Origin: Parasitella parasitica
Taxonomy: Eukaryota > Mucoromycota > Mucoromycetes > Mucorales > Mucoraceae
Direction: 5' to 3'
Assembly (NCBI GenBank): GCA_025201805.1
Contig: MU619331.1
Span: 73,778-106,654 of the forward strand
Length of the DNA: 32,877 nucleotides
Below, piece after piece: positions 22,156 to 31,473 of this stretch; position 1 is the first letter of the stretch; each line of letters begins with the position of its first letter. A program made the position numbers and the translations under genes. The notes beneath the pieces were generated by a model. It had not been told where the DNA came from. It saw nothing but the letters and a program-made list of their open reading frames with translations, and searched no databases.

Positions 22156-22590
22156 GGTCGCTATTGAGAAATTGTTTCCAGAACAACACTAATAGTAACA
22201 ATAAAAATAAAAAAATAAAAAATACAAAAGATAAGGGGAAAAATGCCATGTAAACGGAGGATATTACCGTTTATATTTGTATATGTACCGTATAATAGGC
22301 TGTATCAATTTTGCAGACTACCTGCACTCCAGTGAGCCGAAACGGTGAATTTTTAATTGGGCATTCGAGCATAATAAAAGCTATATTTAACGTGTTAAAC
22401 TTGTATAAACACAGACATAGTACAGCATCTTAAAATTGGAAATCACTTGCTCTCGATGGTGTATAGCACACAGTGTTTTGTTTGCATTTTTTGTCACTAA
22501 GCAAATGTTTTGTAGTCCGCATCAGTCAATAGGACACGTTGTCGAAGGTAAAATAGATTGGCCCTCTTCTTTCATCCAACTGTAAAAACC
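22156..22590. promoter_or_regulatory. Divergent promoter between SWIB gene and ZIP transporter
   Basis: 435 bp between divergent start codons. It is AT-rich, with an A/T-rich block at 22195-22240 next to the SWIB start. No sharp TATA box or obvious zinc-responsive element was found by eye. Confidence 0.45.
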
Positions 22591-23695
22591 ATGTCCTTCC
22601 AGGCAACTGCATTTGCGTTCCTGTTCCCAGGAAACGCTATGACCAATTCTCTTCTGGCCACAGCCTACATTTCCATCTTTCCAAACCTGCTCTTGTACTT
22701 TGTTCCTCCTGACATCAATACGGGATCTCTAAATGTATTGGTCAGCTTTGCTGTTGGTAGGTGTATTAGAATAGTCAATACAGACATGCATGCATTGGTT
22801 GCTCATCCAGCTAACAGGCGGTCTTCTCGGCGATGTGTTTCTTCATCTACTGCCTCACGCGTTTTTGGGAGAACACACTGAAGAAAACGCTGTTGTAGTC
22901 GTCGACAATCACAAGAACGTCGTTATCGGCCTCGGCATCTTTGTAGGGTTATTCTTCTTTTTCTTTATGGACAAGATGATGAGAGTATTTAATGGCGGGA
23001 GCGGTCATAGCCACGACCATAAACACGCTCAAGAGGATCAACATGTTGAGCCCACCGCTACGTCGACTGCTGTCAAAGAGAAGCAAGCTGAATCTGTGCA
23101 TCAGCGCAACAAGCAAGTGGCGGAACAAGTCAAGAAGGAAGTAAAGATGCAAGAAGGCATTAAATTGAGCGCCTACCTTAATCTGCTGGCTGATTTCACC
23201 CACAACATGACCGACGGCCTTGCTATGGCTGCTTCTTTCTATGCTTCACCGGCCGTTGGTGCTACTACTGCTGTTGCTGTCTTTTTCCATGAAATTCCTC
23301 ACGAAGTTGGCGATTATGCCATCTTGATTCAATCTGGTTTCAGCAAGCAAAGGGCCATGATGGCACAATTTACTACTGCTATAGGCGCTTTCTTGGGTAC
23401 GATTATTGGCATCATGATCGAGGAATCATCGCTTTCCAATAAAGATGCTGATGAAAAGGCTGGAGTTACGGATGCTGTTGGTTTAATGGGCACTGATCTT
23501 CGATGGGGAGACCTTGTCATTCCGTTTGCTGCCGGCGGGTTCCTGTATATTGCTACGGTTGGTGTCATTCCAGAATTGTTAGAGGTTACTGGTAACGTCA
23601 AAAAGGACAGAAAACAAGCTATCACTGAATTCTTTGCCATGTTTGTTGGATTGGGTTTAATGCTTTTTATTGCTTGGAATGATATCCCTGCCTAG
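22591..23695 (+). CDS. ZIP zinc transporter, LIV-1 subfamily (ZIP7/Yke4-like)
   Basis: Zinc transporter of the SLC39 family; closest type is the ER/Golgi ZIP7/Ke4/Yke4 group that releases zinc to the cytosol. Exons 22591-22756 and 22818-23695, one 61-nt intron; 347 aa. Hydrophobic segments near residues 20-38 and 45-70 lead into FAVGGLLGDVFLHLLPHAF, then a membrane segment (about 90-106). A cytosolic loop with the histidine cluster HSHDHKHAQEDQH (about 119-131) follows. The transport signature comes next: HNMTDG (about 184-189) and HEIPHEVGD (about 213-221), diagnostic for LIV-1 ZIPs. Two or three C-terminal segments follow. It begins directly in a membrane segment, with no long His-rich lumenal extension as in animal ZIP7. 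AATAAA lies at 23709, inside the 25-bp gap to the convergent EAF gene. Confidence 0.93.
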
Positions 23696-23720
23696 ATTCA
23701 TCATGTATAAATAAATTATG

Positions 23721-25423
23721 CTAATCGCTATCTTCGTCATCTGAGCTCGAGAGCTCTTCTTCTTCATCGTCCTCTTCTATAAATTATATAAAAAAAAACA
23801 CACAATGTGAGCAATTTGGGCTTGAAATATACAGGATGCAACTTACTGAATAACGCTCTGAGGGACATTGGCCCTGCTGCAGCGCTATTTTGCGGAGGAG
23901 GTCTATTTGTCGGTGTGGGTGTATTGCTTTCATACGGAGATTTTTTGAAATTAGACGGCGATGGCATACCGGGAGTATTGACACGGCTTGGCTGTTGCGA
24001 TTGCTGTGGGTGCTGCGGTGAAGGTGGGGCAGATGGTCCTCCTTTTGACAGACTCATAGAGATATCGTTTGCCAGAGACTCAAAATCCATGTCGTCGCTG
24101 CTGCTACTACCACTGTCACTCTCACTTCCACTGGACGATTCTGTGCTTCCAGATTCTGATCCAGAGCTCGAATCGTCATCCTCCTCGTCACTAGACCCAC
24201 TCGAAGACGATGTGTCGCTGCGGGTTGTCTTTAATTTCTTTGCGGGATGGTTGAGATTTGGATTAGTTGCTGGCGGGATAGCAGCTACTGGACATGCGAT
24301 TCCAGGATGACGGATAGGCGCTGATGCCATTTTGACTTTACGCTTTTTGGTGCTGGCGCTATTGTTATTGTTTTGTACGGGTGATGGATGACGAATCTGC
24401 TGAGGCGTTGCAGGCAGAGCAAGGTTGATTGGTATATTGGGAGATGCAGGTAACGATGGTGTTTTTGGTAGGTTTAATGGCGAGGCAATGTTTTGTGGAG
24501 GCGGTGCAATTGGAGCAGCGATTTCTTCAAATACGTCTGAATCTGATTCAGACTCACTTTTGTCATCTTCGACATCACTATCCAAGATGGCGTCCATGTC
24601 CTTTGAAATGTCAAAATCGAAATCGTCCCCATTGAAAGCGTCATCCTGGTCTATTGATTTGTTTTGGCTCTGCACTGGTGGTTGTGCAGGAGCAGGAGCA
24701 GGAGCAAGAGCAAGAGCAAGAGCAGGAGCAGGAGCAGGAGCAGAAGCAGAAGCAGGAGTAGGTGCTGGCGCTGGTGCTGGTGCTGGTGCTGGTGGCAAGT
24801 GTAATGGTTGTGCCACAGCAGTGTTATTAGCTGCTGGAATGGGCGGTGTATGTATAAATGGTTTTGGTACAGGTGAATGGTTTAGTTGGCCATTGGGCAA
24901 TTCTAATTTTCTATTTGTCAGGTTAATCTGTGCACTCTGGCGTTCGAGTGTAAATGTCTGATGGACAAAGTTGTCAATAACCTTATTGAGTCTGGGGGGG
25001 TCAACATTCTGCCTACCTTGGTTTCGTCATTGAAAATGAGTATACAGTTGTATTCTTCGTCGGCTGTTACTTGGGCATCATACATGACATTTGGTTTCTT
25101 TTTTTTTATTTTTCTTTTTGTTAAAATCTCTTGCTTAAATATCGAGTCGTCCTTTCTGGGATACTCACGTTTGCATGCTTCATTTCTACCTGGTATCTCT
25201 CGTTTTTCTTTTCTAGTTTGGCCTCTTTGCCAAATATGCCTTTGTCAGAGCTGCCTGCATCTGTTTGTTGTCCTTGGACGGTTAATACAGCTGGATCATA
25301 TACTTTTTCTGCAGACCTACGTTTGACACCGAAAAACTTTTGAGCCTTCTTTTTGGGCTTCACATCAAACGATTTGCCCAGCACTACTTTGAACTGTCCG
25401 CTTTCCAAGAATTCAAAAGCCAT
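23721..25423 (-). CDS. ELL-associated factor (EAF), RNA polymerase II elongation
   Basis: EAF binds ELL and stimulates transcript elongation by RNA polymerase II; budding yeast lacks it, fission yeast and animals have it. Minus-strand exons: 25423-25169, 25097-25017, 24957-23847, 23776-23721; introns 71, 59 and 70 nt; 500 aa. The N-terminal EAF domain (about 1-130) starts with a LGKSFD motif and ends with NCILIFNDETKTFTLERQSA, which aligns with the human [20 protein letters not shown] strand pair. The rest is disordered: an Ala-Pro repeat (about 165-205), acidic/Ser clusters (DDFDFDISKDMD, DSDVEDD), Pro/Gln-rich stretches and an acidic tail ending EDDEEEELSSSDDEDSD. Such acidic Ser-rich tails act as activation regions in EAFs. 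The stop codon lies 25 bp from that of the convergent zinc transporter. Confidence 0.9.
24687..24794. repeat. Trinucleotide-derived repeat encoding Ala-Pro in EAF
   Basis: Tandem GCAGGA/GCAAGA/GCTGGT-type hexamers on the plus strand; on the coding strand they read as alternating Pro/Ala with Leu-Ala and Ser-Ala interruptions. There are two blocks with different codon choice (GCAGGA against GCTGGT), suggesting two expansions. Confidence 0.75.
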
Positions 25424-25490
25424 GGATTATATGAATAGTAAACAAAAAGAAGGGGCAGAGTAACGCTGGTTTTATGGTTATACTTTGAGG

Positions 25491-25535
<45 letters not shown>
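25491..25535. repeat. Homopolymer of 45 A in the EAF promoter
   Basis: 45 consecutive A on the plus strand (poly-T on the EAF sense strand), starting 68 bp upstream of the EAF start codon. It is the second long A run placed directly in a promoter in this window. Confidence 0.9.
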
Positions 25536-25537
<2 letters not shown>

Positions 25538-25672
25538 GAGTAGCAATAGAAGAAATAGGGTGGTGATGCGTTCGTCTGTGTGTTTGTAATAGCTATTGAT
25601 GGAGTCTTAAATAAAATGCTACACGACTGGTCATCGGATCAGGAAGACAATGGAGCAGATGGGCTTCTTTGT

Positions 25673-26431
25673 TCAAGCACTATGAACTATGTAGAACTTT
25701 CTCTTTTGAGAATGCCCTACAAAGGAAGCACTGTCTCTGGCGAAAACGTAATACAGGATTGTTATGATAAAAAGTATTTTCAGTCCAGTCAAAACATGGT
25801 CGAGCAATGATGCCGCACGGCTGTTGATTATTAGATGTGTGATATATTACATTTATTAAATCACTTACGTGGGAGTCTGATCCTCTCGTCGATGGAACAG
25901 GTAAATGTGAATATGAGCACGTCTGTATCTACGGCGCCCAGAGGTGTTGGTTTCTCTGTTGTGTCGTGGCACTTCAGTGGGTCCCTCTTGTGGCTGACTA
26001 GCCTGAATTTCTTGAGGCTGGCTACCTAGAACTTCCTCCTCAGCAGATGCACCAATCGTTTGCGATAATTGAGTATAAGGGAAGAACGACTCTTCAGATT
26101 TGACATGCTGTGAAGAAGGAGAAGATTCTGCTTCATGTCTTGCATGAGAAGGACTAACAGTGGAGGAAGAAGCGGCAATGTCAGCTCGAGTGGAGGTTTG
26201 AGCACTCGGCATTTCCTCGTTAGCCTCGGATGCTTCGTGCTCTTCGCGAAAAGTCCTTTTTCTTCTTTTCGACCTTCTTTGTGCCGAGATCTTCATGTCC
26301 AAGCTTGTGGTACTATTTGAATCAGAATCTTTGCTAGTAGCAGGAATAGAGAAATCTGCAGTTATAAGGCCTTCCTCTGGGCTAATGGTTTCAAATTCTT
26401 CAAACTCTTCCGTTCTTTTTCTTTTAAACAT
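25673..26431 (-). CDS. Unknown basic/acidic protein with one predicted C-terminal membrane segment
   Basis: I do not recognise this protein. Minus-strand exons 26431-25869 and 25820-25673 with a 48-nt intron (GTAAGT ... CAACAG) give 236 aa. The first about 155 residues are hydrophilic and disordered: it begins MFKRKRTEEFEEFETISPEE, has a strong nuclear-localisation-like basic cluster RRSKRRKRTFREE (about 53-65) and then Ser/Glu/Gln-rich repeats (SQPQEIQASQPQEG). After a second basic patch (GRRRYRRAHIHIYLFHRRE) the second exon supplies LLDHVLTGLKILFIITILYY (about 193-212), a clear hydrophobic segment, then a short basic tail. Basic clusters plus one membrane span would suit an inner-nuclear-membrane protein, but that is inference. 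Without splicing the frame stops right at the donor. Confidence 0.6.
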
Positions 26432-26984
26432 GGAGGACTTGCAAGTCAGTTTATTTATATTGCAATGATTAGAAGGAATGCTAAATTATATACCTTTGAT
26501 GCAAAGGTGATCCAGGCATTTTTTTATCTCTTAATTTATTCAAAATAACAAAAAGAAGAGAATAACCATACATTTCAAACCGCAGTTGATACATTTATAT
26601 GGACTGAATACATTGTGATTGCTTTAATGTGAGTAAAGAGTGGTTTATGATATATTGTTACTATGGCTGCTTGTCATGGAGAAGCCTGATTTCGGTCATG
26701 ATTACTACAATCAAAATGATATATTCTGTTGATCAAGCAAAAACAACTCAAATTACAGTGTAAGCCAGAATTTTTTTTCGTTCCATGTACATCATCACAA
26801 ATATCAACCAACAATGAAAATCTTGCTCTTTACTATAATAAAACCTATTTTCGCAAATTTATATATTTGTTTACACTTTTAATGTGATAAGCGTCTATGT
26901 ATATATATATATAAAATGAGCAGAATGATTGTAAAATTAAAAAAAAAAAAAAGAAAAAAAAACTGATCGTAAGATATAATGCGG
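26432..26984. other. Intergenic, AT-rich
   Basis: 553 bp between two minus-strand genes: promoter of the membrane-protein gene on the left and 3' UTR of the SH3 gene on the right (A-rich from 26939, a TA microsatellite at about 26899-26913). No gene seen. Confidence 0.45.
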
Positions 26985-28075
26985 CTATGCAGGGGTCATG
27001 TAATTTCCAGGAATAAGGCCTCTCTGTCTCCTACTTGGATCAAGCAATTCAGCATACCACCATCCGTCAGGCTGCTGATTGAGAACAGCGAAATGGTCTT
27101 TTGCATTGAATGATACTTCAGTTGGGATCTGTGACAACAAATTAGGATTCTGTGCAACCTCGTTCGATCAAGGATTTTTTTTACCTGAGCAGTATAATTC
27201 CACAATGCGCGAACATATTGCAAAACTGGTGCTCCATCAGCTAATCGATTAGTACGAATGTGTTGCTGCGAGTGACGATGCTGCTGCTGCTGCTGCTGCT
27301 GTTGTTGTTGTTGTTGTTGTGAATGGCGATGCTGTTGATGCTGTTGATGCTGTGAGTGACGAGGTTGCTGCTGTTGCTGCTGCTGCTGTTGCTGCTGTTG
27401 CTGCTGTTGAGGCTGTTGCTTTGCTAAGGGTAATGTATTCACTGGCAAAGGCTGTGTATTAGTTGATGGTGATTGCTTGGCAACAGGCCTAGACTGATGT
27501 TGCTGTAAAGGTTGTGTTTGAAGCTGCTGCTGAGGTTGATTTTTTTGTTGAGGCTGTTGGACAACACGTTGTTGTGCAGAGCTGTTTCCCTCCTTGTTAC
27601 CCATTACTACCTTTTGCAAATGATTGAATGCGGCATACGTATTTTCGGATTTAGAAGGATCCAAATGAGTGTAGCTACCTGTGGGCACAAACTTTTGAGC
27701 AGCATATCCTTGCAATTCAGCAGGAGTCTTCTTGTCAGTGGCATTTGCTCCAGTATTTGCTTGAATGAGAGGCATTTCCTTGCTTTTTGACGAAATCGTC
27801 CATTTTTCATCATTACTGCCATTTGAATCAGAAAGGCTCAAGTTTCTCGAAGCAGCGGGCGATGAAAGAGGTGTGGTTGCTAATGCAGGATTGAAGGCAG
27901 GATTGCGAACAGGCTTGAATCTCTCGCTATCGTATTCGTCTGAAGACTTGGGGCTTGATGGGCCGACAGGATCCCCCGATGCATCCATTGTCTGTCTATT
28001 CTTCTTTTTTTTGTCTTTCTTTTTGCCCTTTTTCTCCTTTTTCTCCTTGCTAATAATTGCGTCGTTTTCCGACAT
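26985..28075 (-). CDS. Poly-glutamine protein with C-terminal SH3 domain
   Basis: Probable adaptor, as for fungal SH3 proteins of cortical actin and endocytosis; the precise orthologue is not clear. Minus-strand exons 28075-27185 and 27128-26985 with a 56-nt intron; 344 aa. It starts MSENDAIISK, followed by a lysine-rich stretch (KEKKEKKGKKKDKKKKNR, about 10-27), a Ser/Pro-rich region, a conserved-looking block TPAELQGYAAQKFVPTGSY, and a long Gln/His/Ser region (about 170-265) with two pure Gln runs. The SH3 domain fills the C-terminus (about 287-344): ALWNYTAQ, then IPTEVSFNAKDHFAVLNQQ, PDGWWYAEL, and GLIPGNYM, with the ALYDY-like, WW and PxNY ligand-groove residues present. The intron splits the SH3 domain after TAQ. 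A TTG upstream (28099) is not needed as start. Confidence 0.85.
27279..27420. repeat. CTG/TTG triplet repeat encoding poly-Gln
   Basis: Two blocks of CTG/TTG triplets (CAG/CAA on the coding strand) separated by His/Ser-containing units GHSQHQQHQQHRHS-like. The left block has seven pure CTG triplets followed by TTG triplets; mixing CAG and CAA codons usually stabilises such tracts. Confidence 0.85.
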
Positions 28076-28298
28076 TGTGCTCCTAAAATAAAATCCCAAT
28101 TGGAGTGAAAGAAAAGAAGAAAAAAGAAGAGGAAGGCGAGGCCATCAAACAATCGTAAAAGAACAACAAATTGGGGTTGAAACCCAGTGTACAAGAAAAT
28201 TTATTTTTGGCTACTCTAACAAACCAAATGAACCACGGTGAAAACTAGATGTAATTCATCAAAAGGTAATATTTATTTATAATAGGAAGAAACGTGGG

Positions 28299-29644
28299 CT
28301 AATTCATTTGAATGTCTTCATTGTTGCCCATGTAACTATCCATATCAGCATCCAAATCTTGTTGGTTGGGCTTGGAACGAGATTCTCTCTTGTTGATTCC
28401 GCCACGACGACTGTTGTTACTACCACCACCACGAACATTTCCGCCACGACGACCAACATTGCTAGAAGGTGCATTTGATACAGCAGAGATAATAGAAGCA
28501 GTTGTGATACGCATGGGGCGACCTAGCAATGCACTGTTAATTGAGGGGGCCCATTGTTAATAACAATCGCAATATTTACCATCCAATTCGACATTGTTAT
28601 ATGTATTACGTGCTTTTTCAGCATCTTGGCTGGAAGTGAATACTACGTCAGCAATACCAGACGATTTGCCGTTGGGGCCAATATGGAGGAAGGCTCGCTT
28701 TAATTTGCCAATTTGGCCAAAGAGATCCTACATGGTCCACAAGTAAATACCACGATAATTTATACAAAAAAAAAAAAAAAAAACAACCGCACTTACGTAA
28801 AGATCCTTTTCGGTGACATTGAAATGTAGATTGGCTACAACAAGGCTGTTGGAGGCGCGGTTGCTGGAGCTTGTTGGTCTGTTGTTTCTAGGAGGTGCGT
28901 TGTTACGTGCGGGTCTGCTGGCTCCATTGTAAGGCTTTTTAACACACAAACAAAGAGAAAGAGATGATTGACGATTAGGATAGCTGTTCTCTTTGCATAC
29001 AGATAAAAACAAAAATAAAAAAAAAAGAGCCAAAAAAAATAAAACATTCGTGTACATGAAAAAAACGTGCACACAGATACTCGTATTTCCAATCCAAGAA
29101 GAAAAAAAAGAGCCAATGTTCAATCATAAACAAAACAAACACGAATGGTATTTCGTTCAATATCATACAACCTGAGCCGAGTAGAAAAGTGTAGCGTGTA
29201 CAAAAAAAGAGTGTTGTTTGGCGTAGATGTCATCAATACCCTTCCAACTTTCCGTAGCCTTTCTTTTTGCAAAGGAATCAACAAGGAAGAAAAGTAACGT
29301 GTGCACTATGATTCCCGTTGTTCATCTCGTTTTTTTCTTCCAAAAAAGAAACAAGATCAGCGCTTTCAAGGAGATCAACGTACATGTTGCTGTAACCTTT
29401 TTTTTTTTCCTTTTCTTCTTTTCATTGTGGAAATAGAGGAATAGTTGCTCTTTTTTTTTTGAGAATAATAATAAAGGAGTTGTTAACATACCGAAGAGCG
29501 ACTACCAGAAGAGCGGTTCTTGCTAATACCACCGCGGGAGCTACCACCACGACGACCACCAGTGCTGCTGCTGTTGCGTTTGTTGGTACGGTTTTGAGAA
29601 ATGACATCGTCAAGTGCCATATCGAGAGCTCCAAGGTTACTCAT
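28299..29644 (-). CDS. YRA1: mRNA export adaptor ALYREF/Yra1/Mlo3 (RRM protein)
   Basis: TREX-associated adaptor that binds the helicase Sub2/UAP56 and hands mRNA to the export receptor. Minus-strand exons: 29644-29492, 28934-28797, 28727-28580, 28522-28299; 220 aa. The N-terminus MSNLGALDMALDDVISQ is the UAP56-binding motif; RG/RGG-rich segments follow (about 30-50). The RRM (about 80-152) has SLVVANLHFNV (RNP2), KDLYDLFGQIGKLKRAFLHI, SGIADVVF (RNP1) and the end DGRPMRI. A second Arg/Gly-rich tail ends with DLDADMDSYM, the C-terminal UAP56-binding motif. All family parts are present and the length is typical. Intron 1 is 557 nt (28935-29491), some ten times the local norm; introns 2 and 3 are 69 and 57 nt. 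A TATA box lies about 100 bp upstream. Confidence 0.94.
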
Positions 29645-30137
29645 TTTTAGGTTGTAGATGTGTGTGTATGTGTGTGTGAAAAGGGATGAAAAGAGAAAAG
29701 AAAAAATTAAACCAGGCAACTCTTCCATTTTGTAAAGAGAAAATTTTTATAGCCATACGTCACCTAGAAAGTGATGCCTGTCAAGAGACCAATCAACTAG
29801 GGTTATTGAAAAAGCTGGTGTAATGCTTAGGAAAGAAGAACAGCAGATTATAGGAGTGATCAAAGGACAGGCGAAATCTATATGATTTTCAAGTACCATG
29901 ACCAAGAGTTCCTTTTTAAACAAAACTACTGGAGAGCTGATTGTCCCTTGTTTTGTTGCTGGCTTGTTCAGACTTTGATTGTCTGTAACACTGTACTTGG
30001 CATCACAAGAGCAAAAATGCACGGTTGGCTCTTTGTTGCCAGTGTCATCCTTTATAAATCAACATGATGGCATTGTGCTCGAAAAGGAAAAAAAAATCAT
30101 AACTATAGAAATATCTTATTAAAATGCATGTATATTG
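29645..30137. other. Intergenic between YRA1 promoter and a small unknown gene
   Basis: 493 bp. The left end holds the YRA1 promoter, with a TATA box (29744-29751) and a TG microsatellite near 29660-29676. Open frames of 91 codons (minus, 29747-30022) and 61 codons (plus, 29882-30067) overlap each other antisense and resemble nothing I know; the plus-strand reading frames around 29800-30060 look like an eroded gene. Confidence 0.4.
29744..29751 (-). promoter_or_regulatory. TATA box of the YRA1-like gene
   Basis: Minus strand reads GGCTATAAAAA, with TATAAAAA starting about 107 bp upstream of the start codon at 29644. Confidence 0.45.
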
Positions 30138-30458
30138 CTATTGCTCTACGTGTTTGCTAATCTCTTCGTCATGTTGCTTGTCTTGGTAACCAGTAGCAGC
30201 ATCCCAATTTCCGAGAGTAAAGTCTTCCACAGAGCCTTTGTCGCTGTCTATGGGCGAGTAGTCATTGTTTTTTGTGGGAGTTGCGCTATCTTTGAGCTTT
30301 TTGGCATTGGATTCACTCTTGGACGCCAACATTTTGCTAAAGTCACTCCATGGCATATTGACAAAAGAGGTATTGGAAGGTGTGATGGTACTAGGCTCCT
30401 CGCTCACCAAATTAGGGACGGTCTTAAGGTGCTGAAGCAGTTGCTGGCCGGGGTCCAT
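30138..30458 (-). CDS. Small hydrophilic protein of unknown function
   Basis: A single-exon frame of 106 aa that I do not recognise. It begins MDPGQQLLQHLKTVPNLV and contains FVNMPWSDFSKMLASKSESN and VEDFTLGNWDAATGYQDK before an acidic/basic tail. It has no membrane segment, signal peptide or known motif. Support for being real: balanced codon use unlike the surrounding AT-rich DNA, an adenine at -3 of the ATG, and a properly oriented TATA box 78 bp upstream. It lies between YRA1 and the uL3m gene on the same strand. It could also be the last exon of a longer gene, though I see no upstream partner. Confidence 0.5.
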   Translation of the reverse strand: MDPGQQLLQHLKTVPNLVSEEPSTITPSNTSFVNMPWSDFSKMLASKSESNAKKLKDSATPTKNNDYSPIDSDKGSVEDFTLGNWDAATGYQDKQHDEEISKHVEQ

Positions 30459-31473
30459 TGTAATTTCAATGAAAAGCAGGTGTAATTGAACGTATACAAC
30501 AATAAAGCATACGAAGGGACAAGCTTTCTTGCTAATTTATATAGCATTCGAAGCATGAAATCATTGGGGTTTCTGTTTCACCTGCTAAAACGATCGGGGA
30601 TGACCTAATTTAAAATCGAACAACGCAAATAAGATAAGGCCCTTTTTGACATGCAATCAACCAAAGGCTCTTTATTAATACAGTGATCACCCTATCCATA
30701 AGCTTGAATAGCAAAGCCTAACCATTTTTATGGCAAGTAAGCATGGTTATTATGTAATTATACCAGAGCCATATAGTTACAGATTACGTAGTAAATTGTT
30801 CATTGTTATGAACTATATTCTACACTTGTAGCCGCACAGACATTAAAACAGGTCAAGCAGCGATTATTGAACATCAGCGGAAGCACCATTAGCAACATCT
30901 GATTTCATATATAATGGTATATACTGCACCTTGGATTGAACATTCGCAAATATGTCTTTTTGGTAGAATATACCATGCCGTATCTCTTATGGTTTTGATA
31001 CCAGCTTATATTAGATTTTCTTGATATCATCGTTCATATATGATATACACCAAGTCTGGTATAGGCTGTTTAAATGAGGGAATAAAATCGCTGGTTTTGA
31101 ATCAAGGAGAATATTTTTGATGTGGTTCTATGATTGCAAACTTTTAATCTTGAAAAAGACGCTTATATATAATAACACTTTAGGGTTTTTTAGACAAGTA
31201 GGACAAGAAGCATCATTATGCAGATTCTAGGAACTGCTTTTATAAAAAAGAGAAATCAGGATCGTACATCTGTCAGCATAATAATAACGACATTGCGCAT
31301 ATCATGGCTTTGAAGACACATCGCGTATATCTTCATTTTATCAGATCATTATTGCTCCTCAACATCCTTGCTTTAAAAAAAAATCTTGTCTTGACAAAAA
31401 GAAACAAGTGCTAATCTATTCTACATTTACATTTTATTTCAGGCTGTTTAATAACAAGTGAAAGGATTTATGA
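30459..31473. other. AT-rich intergenic region
   Basis: 1.0 kb between the small unknown gene and the 3' end of the uL3m gene. The left end carries a TATATAAA element on the minus strand (30536-30543), the likely TATA box of the small gene. The rest (30600-31440) is AT-rich with no open frame of note and no RNA gene that I recognise. Confidence 0.45.
30536..30543 (-). promoter_or_regulatory. TATA box of the small unknown gene
   Basis: TATATAAA on the minus strand, 78-85 bp upstream of the ATG at 30458. Confidence 0.4.

Noticed and set aside
23807-24310. Long plus-strand frame of 167 codons
   Set aside because: Antisense shadow of the low-complexity EAF coding region.
24425-24961. Plus-strand frame of 178 codons rich in Gly-Ala
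   Set aside because: Antisense shadow of the EAF Ala-Pro repeat.
25580-25810. 76-codon plus-strand frame
   Set aside because: Overlaps the second exon of the minus-strand membrane-protein gene, whose spliced frame gives a coherent hydrophobic segment.
28728-29166. Hydrophobic minus-strand frames inside ALYREF intron 1
   Set aside because: Phe/Leu-rich readings of T-rich intron DNA; not conserved-looking and not needed by the gene model.
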